NCBI GenBank assembly: GCA_024811115.1
Contig: JAKOGH010000627.1
Location: forward strand, 1 to 11,164
Direction: 5' to 3'
DNA length: 11,164 nucleotides
From: Terana coerulea
Taxonomy: Eukaryota > Basidiomycota > Agaricomycetes > Polyporales > Phanerochaetaceae
Made by a program: the position numbers and the translations under genes. Positions within the stretch are counted from its first letter, which is position 1, and every line of letters begins with the position of its first letter. The notes beneath the pieces are model-generated. The model ran no database searches. It worked only from the letters and a program-made list of their open reading frames with translations, and was not told where the DNA came from. This document shows, one piece after another, positions 8,196-11,164 of this stretch.

Positions 8196-9962
8196 ATGCG
8201 GCGGGCGAGGCACAGCGGACGGCGCATCGACATAGGTATGTACACTTCGAGGGCCGTGATGCCTCGCGGCACCGTCTCGCTGCTATTTACTGGAGCTGAC
8301 GACGTCGTTCCGCAGCGCAAGGCCGTCGCGCACGAGATTTGATGTTGGGGGCCCTGGACAGAGGGCCCGTTGTTTACGACTTGGCGCGCTCGAGCGCGGA
8401 CGAGACGATCATTCGATGCCCGCCGAACAAGCCATCTAGGCGCGTTCCCAGGGCACGGCGACGACGGTCGGTACGCCGTCTAGCAAAAGATAGCCGTGCG
8501 TCAAGCGGCATGCCTGCAAGCAACATGCCTAGAGAGCGCAGGACGCCGTGCCCGTGTACTCTCGACGCGCGGGCGTATCCTCGCTTTCGATCTCGTCAAG
8601 CATCGCAACCCCAGGATACGGCCGCGGAGATGACCAGGGCGAGTGCAGCGACGTCGGTGAGCCCGAAACTCATGCTGCAGAGGCCTTTTGGGCTGACATG
8701 CGATAGACGCCCGTATTCTCGTTTCCAGGCGAAAACGACGCCTCCCGCGCGGGGATTTTGTCAATGCGCTACAGGATGCCGCCGCGTACGACGTCCCGCG
8801 GTTCGACGGCGACTCTGGCAGCCACACCGACGAGGGCTCCTCGTCCACGAGCAGGGCCCGTGAGGGCCCTGCGAGGTCTCTTCTTCACCGTGCTCGTCTC
8901 TCCAGGAAGCGGCAGGGGCGGCGGCGGGGACGCAGGGACGCACGACATTCTTGTGACGGAGGCCTTTTGGGCTGACATGCGATAGACGCCCGTGTTCTCG
9001 TTTCCAGGCGAAAACGACGCCTCCCGCGCGGGGATTTTGTCAATGCGCTACAGGATGCCGCCGCGTACGACGTCCCGCGGTTCGACGGCGACTCTGGCAG
9101 CCACACCGACGAGGGCTCCTCATCCCCGAGCAGGGCCCGCGAGGGCCCTGCGAGGTCTCTTCTTCACCGTGCTCGTCTCTCCAGCAAGCGGCAGGGGCGG
9201 CGGCGGGGACGCAGGGACGCACGACATTCTTGTGACGGAGGCCGTTCGGGCTGACATACGGTAGACGCCCGCATTCTCAGTTTTAGGTGCAAACGACGCG
9301 TCCCCGCCGGGATTTTGTCAATGCGCTGCGGGATGCCGCCGCGTGCGACGTCCTGGGGTTCGACGACGACTATCGACGAGGGCTCCTCGTCCCCAGAGCA
9401 GGGCCCGCGAGGGCCCTGCGAGGTCTCGTCGTCGTCGTCTTGGTCTCTGCCGGGTCGGTTGCGGATCCCCTTGGTCGTTCTGCGATAGAACGGCGTCCCG
9501 CGAGCGAGTACGCGCGCACTAGTTGTGTCCAGCGGAAGGCGGGACAAGGGTCGCTTGAGTCTTCACCGTGCTCGTCTCTCCAGGAAGCGGCAGGGGCGGC
9601 GGCGGCGACGGAGGTATGCACGACATTCTTGTGACGGAGGCCTTTTGGGCTGACATACGGTAGACGCCCGCATTCTCAGTTTTAGGTGCAAACGACGCGT
9701 CCCCCGCCGGGATTTTGTCAATGCGCTGCGGAGTGCCGCCGCGTACGACGTCCTGGGGTTCGACGACGTCTATGAGAGTCACATCGACGGGGGCTCCTCG
9801 TCCCCGAGCAGGGCCCGCGAGGGCCCTGCGAGGTCTCGTCGTCGTCGTCTTGGTCTCTCTGCCGGGTCGGTCGCGGATCCCCTTGGTCGTTCCACGATAG
9901 AACGGCGTCCCGCGAGCGCACTGGTTATGTGCCCAGCGGAAGGCGGGGCGAGGGTCGCATGA
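8196..9962 (+). CDS. Multi-exon gene built of duplicated exon cassettes (hypothetical protein, model tentative)
   Basis: No known domain. Exons proposed: 8196-8235 (MRRARHSGRRIDI), intron 8236-8315 (GTATGT, GCTGACGAC, CCGCAG), then 8316-8656 (RDLMLGALDRGPVVYDLA...). Next come intron 8657-8728 and exons inside cassettes: 8729-8952 (a 46-nt intron 8860-8905 is possible), 9008-9231, 9287-9630 and 9686 onward, separated by 55-nt introns starting GTGACG. With those introns, cassettes 3 and 4 are both read in a frame containing RRDFVNALR and later DPLGRS.IERRPAS. The 344-nt third exon and a one-base difference in the C run near the start of exons 3 and 4 offset each other. The frame ends at TGA 9960-9962. 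GTGACG donors are weak. The frame reading DFVNAL in cassette 1 does not follow in phase from the 8316-8656 exon without the 46-nt intron. The gene may instead continue, through an unseen intron, into the frame ending at 11140. Confidence 0.
8349..8368. repeat. Inverted repeat GGGCCCT-n6-AGGGCCC
   Basis: gggccct (8349-8355) and agggccc (8362-8368) are perfect reverse complements around ggacag. The stem core matches that of the cassette hairpins further right (GGGCCC), but the loop differs. Confidence 0.
8681..8959 (+). repeat. Tandem cassette, copy 1 (279 bp)
   Basis: Starts aggccttttgggctgac (branch-like GGGCTGACAT), then acceptor CTCGTTTCCAG ending at 8728, exon, hairpin at 8851-8872, and ends ttcttgtgacgg. 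About seven differences from copy 2 across its length, so a recent duplication. Confidence 0.
8851..8872 (+). other. Conserved hairpin, GTGA loop
   Basis: gcagggccc and gggccctgc form a perfect 9-bp stem closing loop GTGA (a GNRA tetraloop as RNA). Only this copy has T at the second loop position, which also creates a GTGAGG donor-like site. Confidence 0.
8960..9238 (+). repeat. Tandem cassette, copy 2 (279 bp)
   Basis: Same length and order as copy 1: acceptor TTTCCAG ends at 9007, hairpin at 9130-9151, and the end again reads ttcttgtgacgg. Directly abuts copies 1 and 3. Confidence 0.
9130..9151 (+). other. Conserved hairpin, GCGA loop
   Basis: The same perfect 9-bp stem as at 8851, closing a GCGA tetraloop. 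Confidence 0.
9239..9637 (+). repeat. Tandem cassette, copy 3 (399 bp)
   Basis: Same borders as copies 1 and 2, but with acceptor CTCAGTTTTAG (ends 9286) and about 120-130 extra bases after the hairpin, between ggtctc and ttcaccgtg. The extra block holds a GTC triplet run and a copy of the 45-bp motif. Confidence 0.
9398..9419 (+). other. Conserved hairpin, GCGA loop
   Basis: Stem halves 9398-9406 and 9411-9419 are identical to those of the other cassettes; the loop is GCGA. Confidence 0.
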
Positions 9963-9963
9963 G
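9638..9963 (+). repeat. Tandem cassette, copy 4 (partial, 326 bp)
   Basis: Closest to copy 3: the same TTTTAG acceptor (ends 9685), the same extra block and GTC run. Similarity stops near 9963, where unique sequence begins. Confidence 0.
9808..9829 (+). other. Conserved hairpin, GCGA loop
   Basis: Fourth copy of the perfect 9-bp stem with a GCGA tetraloop, halves 9808-9816 and 9821-9829. Confidence 0.
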
Positions 9964-11140
9964 AAGAGAAAGGCCTGCCCAGCCCACGCGACTGAGGTGA
10001 GTATTCATGTTTACCAGGATTGAACCGTTCGCACTGACCAGGCATCCGTTTCCCCACAGCGCCGCCGCGTCAAGTGTCCATTTCGCCGTTCCGCAATGGA
10101 TAGGCTTCCCGCGACAGAGGTCGTCGCGCAGGCGTGTTGGCGGCGTCGCCTCCTCACGCGCAAGCGATGGTGTTGGACGTCGTGCGAATGCCCCGGCCGT
10201 CATGTTGATGGTCGAGTTTTGCCGTTCTACGCTAGATCGGCGTCCCGCGACCGAGATCCTGACGCACGCACGTCGTCGGCGCCGCGTCGCCAAGGTCGCG
10301 ATGGCCCCGCTGCACGCCGCCGCCGCGGGACGCGCGCGGACGGCACTCGTCGGTCGGGCGACCGCGGATTTGGTCGTTCCGCAACAGATCGCCGTCCGGT
10401 GACCGACGTGCGGGGCTGTTCGTGGTGCACGTCGCCGGACGCCGTGGACGGGCAGGCGCGCGGTGCGCGGTGCGTGCGCGACGATGGGGCGACGGCTGCG
10501 GTGAAGGCCGGGGCGAATTTCGCCGTTCCGCAACGTATCGCCGTCCGCCGGCGGGGGTCTCGTCGCCGTGCGTACGCGCACACGACGCCGTGCGGCCGTG
10601 ACGTCTGTGCACGGGACGAGACACAGATCTGTAGGGGCCGAGGGTGAGTTTCCTGAGATTCCGGAGCGAGATGTTCGTGTACTCACCTAAATGTGATTCG
10701 TCGGGTAGCGCCGCGTCGCCGCTGACCGTCCACGCCATCTGCCGGCTCGCGTTCGCCGTTCCGCAACAGAAATGCGTCCCGCGACCGAGGGGCGGGCGGC
10801 CGAGGCGCCCCAGTGTCGGCATAGTCAGAGCGCTATCGGCGCACCGAGCCGAGCGTGTTTGGACGCGACACGCCGGGGGAGACGTCTGCAACATTGAATA
10901 TTTGGTGAGTTTATGCGATATCTTGGCGAGTGCTGGTGGTACTGACCTGCAACTGACGTTTCTGTGTAGCCGTCGTGTGCGCGAGCCAGAAAACGTCGAG
11001 CTCGAGGACAGGTACAGCCGCCAACGGCGATATCGCGTTTTTACCCCTCGCAGTACACTCCCGAGGCCGCGCGTTTGGTGTGCGAGGCCGCATGGGCGAG
11101 GCGCGTCTTCCCAGGTCATCGCGGGAGCAGAATTTTGTAG
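9901..11140 (+). CDS. Four-exon gene, hypothetical protein (5' part unclear)
   Basis: No known domain. Exons 9901-9996, 10060-10643, 10709-10904 and 10970-11140 are joined by introns of 63, 65 and 65 nt. All begin GTGAGT; two have a clear CTGAC branch (CACTGACC and ACTGACCTGCAACTGAC) and they end CCACAG, GGGTAG and TGTGTAG. The spliced frame is open through about 348 codons with no stop and ends TAG 11138-11140, the best evidence that it is real. The product is basic, Arg-rich in exon 2, with Cys and Trp. Its last exon contains TAISRFYPSQYTPEAARLV. Upstream the same frame meets TAG at 9898-9900, so an acceptor at that point (ACGATAG), another start, or a link to the cassette gene is needed. 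The first in-frame ATG is at 10096. The minus strand is also open here, as expected from GC content, but shows no matching introns. Confidence 0.
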
Positions 11141-11164
11141 GCGGACGAGGAGATCTCGGGTTAG

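Larger units (their letters stand above)
9465..10800 (+). repeat. Dispersed degenerate ~45-bp motif, seven copies
   Basis: The core reads roughly ttggtcgttccgcaacag followed by atcgccgtcccgcgaccg. With the G of cGTTc as anchor, copies lie at 9477, 9889, 10088, 10224, 10376, 10525 and 10758. If the introns at 9997 and 10644 are removed, the last six are 136, 136, 152, 149 and 168 nt apart. They fall in different reading frames. A shorter match at about 8301-8330 overlaps the acceptor of intron 8236-8315. In most copies the motif contains an AG (gatag, aacag, gctag) where that acceptor lies. Confidence 0.

Noticed and set aside
9427..9850. GTC triplet runs at 9427-9440 and about 9836-9850
   Set aside because: Short runs inside duplicated cassettes; a by-product of the duplication, not an independent microsatellite.
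8681..9963. CRISPR-like array
   Set aside because: Units are long, abut directly with no unique spacers, and contain splice sites; no cas genes.
9925..11119. Long minus-strand frames (253 and 295 codons) at the right end
   Set aside because: They oppose the plus-strand frame that has three in-phase consensus introns; no matching minus-strand signals.
11158..11164. Window ends in gggttag, resembling the start of a TTAGGG telomere
   Set aside because: Only seven bases and no repeat; cannot be told from chance without the sequence beyond the window.

Overview
The window looks like nuclear DNA of a GC-rich eukaryote, most likely a fungus and plausibly a basidiomycete. The reasons are short introns of about 46 to 99 nt with GT..AG ends and a CTGAC/CTAAC-like branch site close to the acceptor, pyrimidine-rich leaders, a TATA-type promoter, and no operon-like packing. 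The lineage is inferred from these features only. Just one gene is recognisable by family, the 3' end of a nucleolin/Gar2-like RNA-binding protein at the left edge. No bacterial genes, CRISPR arrays, tRNAs or rRNAs were seen.

Layout: (1) 1-405, + strand: end of an RRM plus a Gly/Arg-rich tail. (2) 406 to about 3280: GC-rich DNA with no convincing gene, only scattered open frames and isolated splice-like signals. (3) About 3280-5915: a stretch of visibly lower GC that, read on the minus strand, is full of well-formed short introns. It is interpreted as one intron-dense orphan gene (or a decaying cluster) starting at an ATG at 5914, about 130 bp downstream of a TATA box at 6047-6041. Three pairs of 20-26 bp direct repeats lie inside it. 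(4) About 6240-7800: a small possible minus-strand spliced frame, then DNA with no clear gene but a near-complete 72-bp palindrome at 7473-7544. (5) About 7800-11140, + strand: a pyrimidine-rich leader and first intron, then four copies of a 279-399 bp cassette. Each cassette carries a branch site, a 3' splice site, an exon and a perfect 9-bp-stem hairpin closed by a GNRA tetraloop. The cassettes are followed by a four-exon frame that stays open across three introns and ends at 11138-11140. A degenerate motif of about 45 bp recurs through this last part.

How the genes work together cannot be read from the sequence: the spliced loci show no domain I recognise. Exon models were built by eye from splice consensus and frame continuity. 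They are hypotheses that RNA evidence would settle. The left part looks like ordinary gene-end DNA. The right 5 kb looks like fast-evolving accessory DNA shaped by repeated local duplication.
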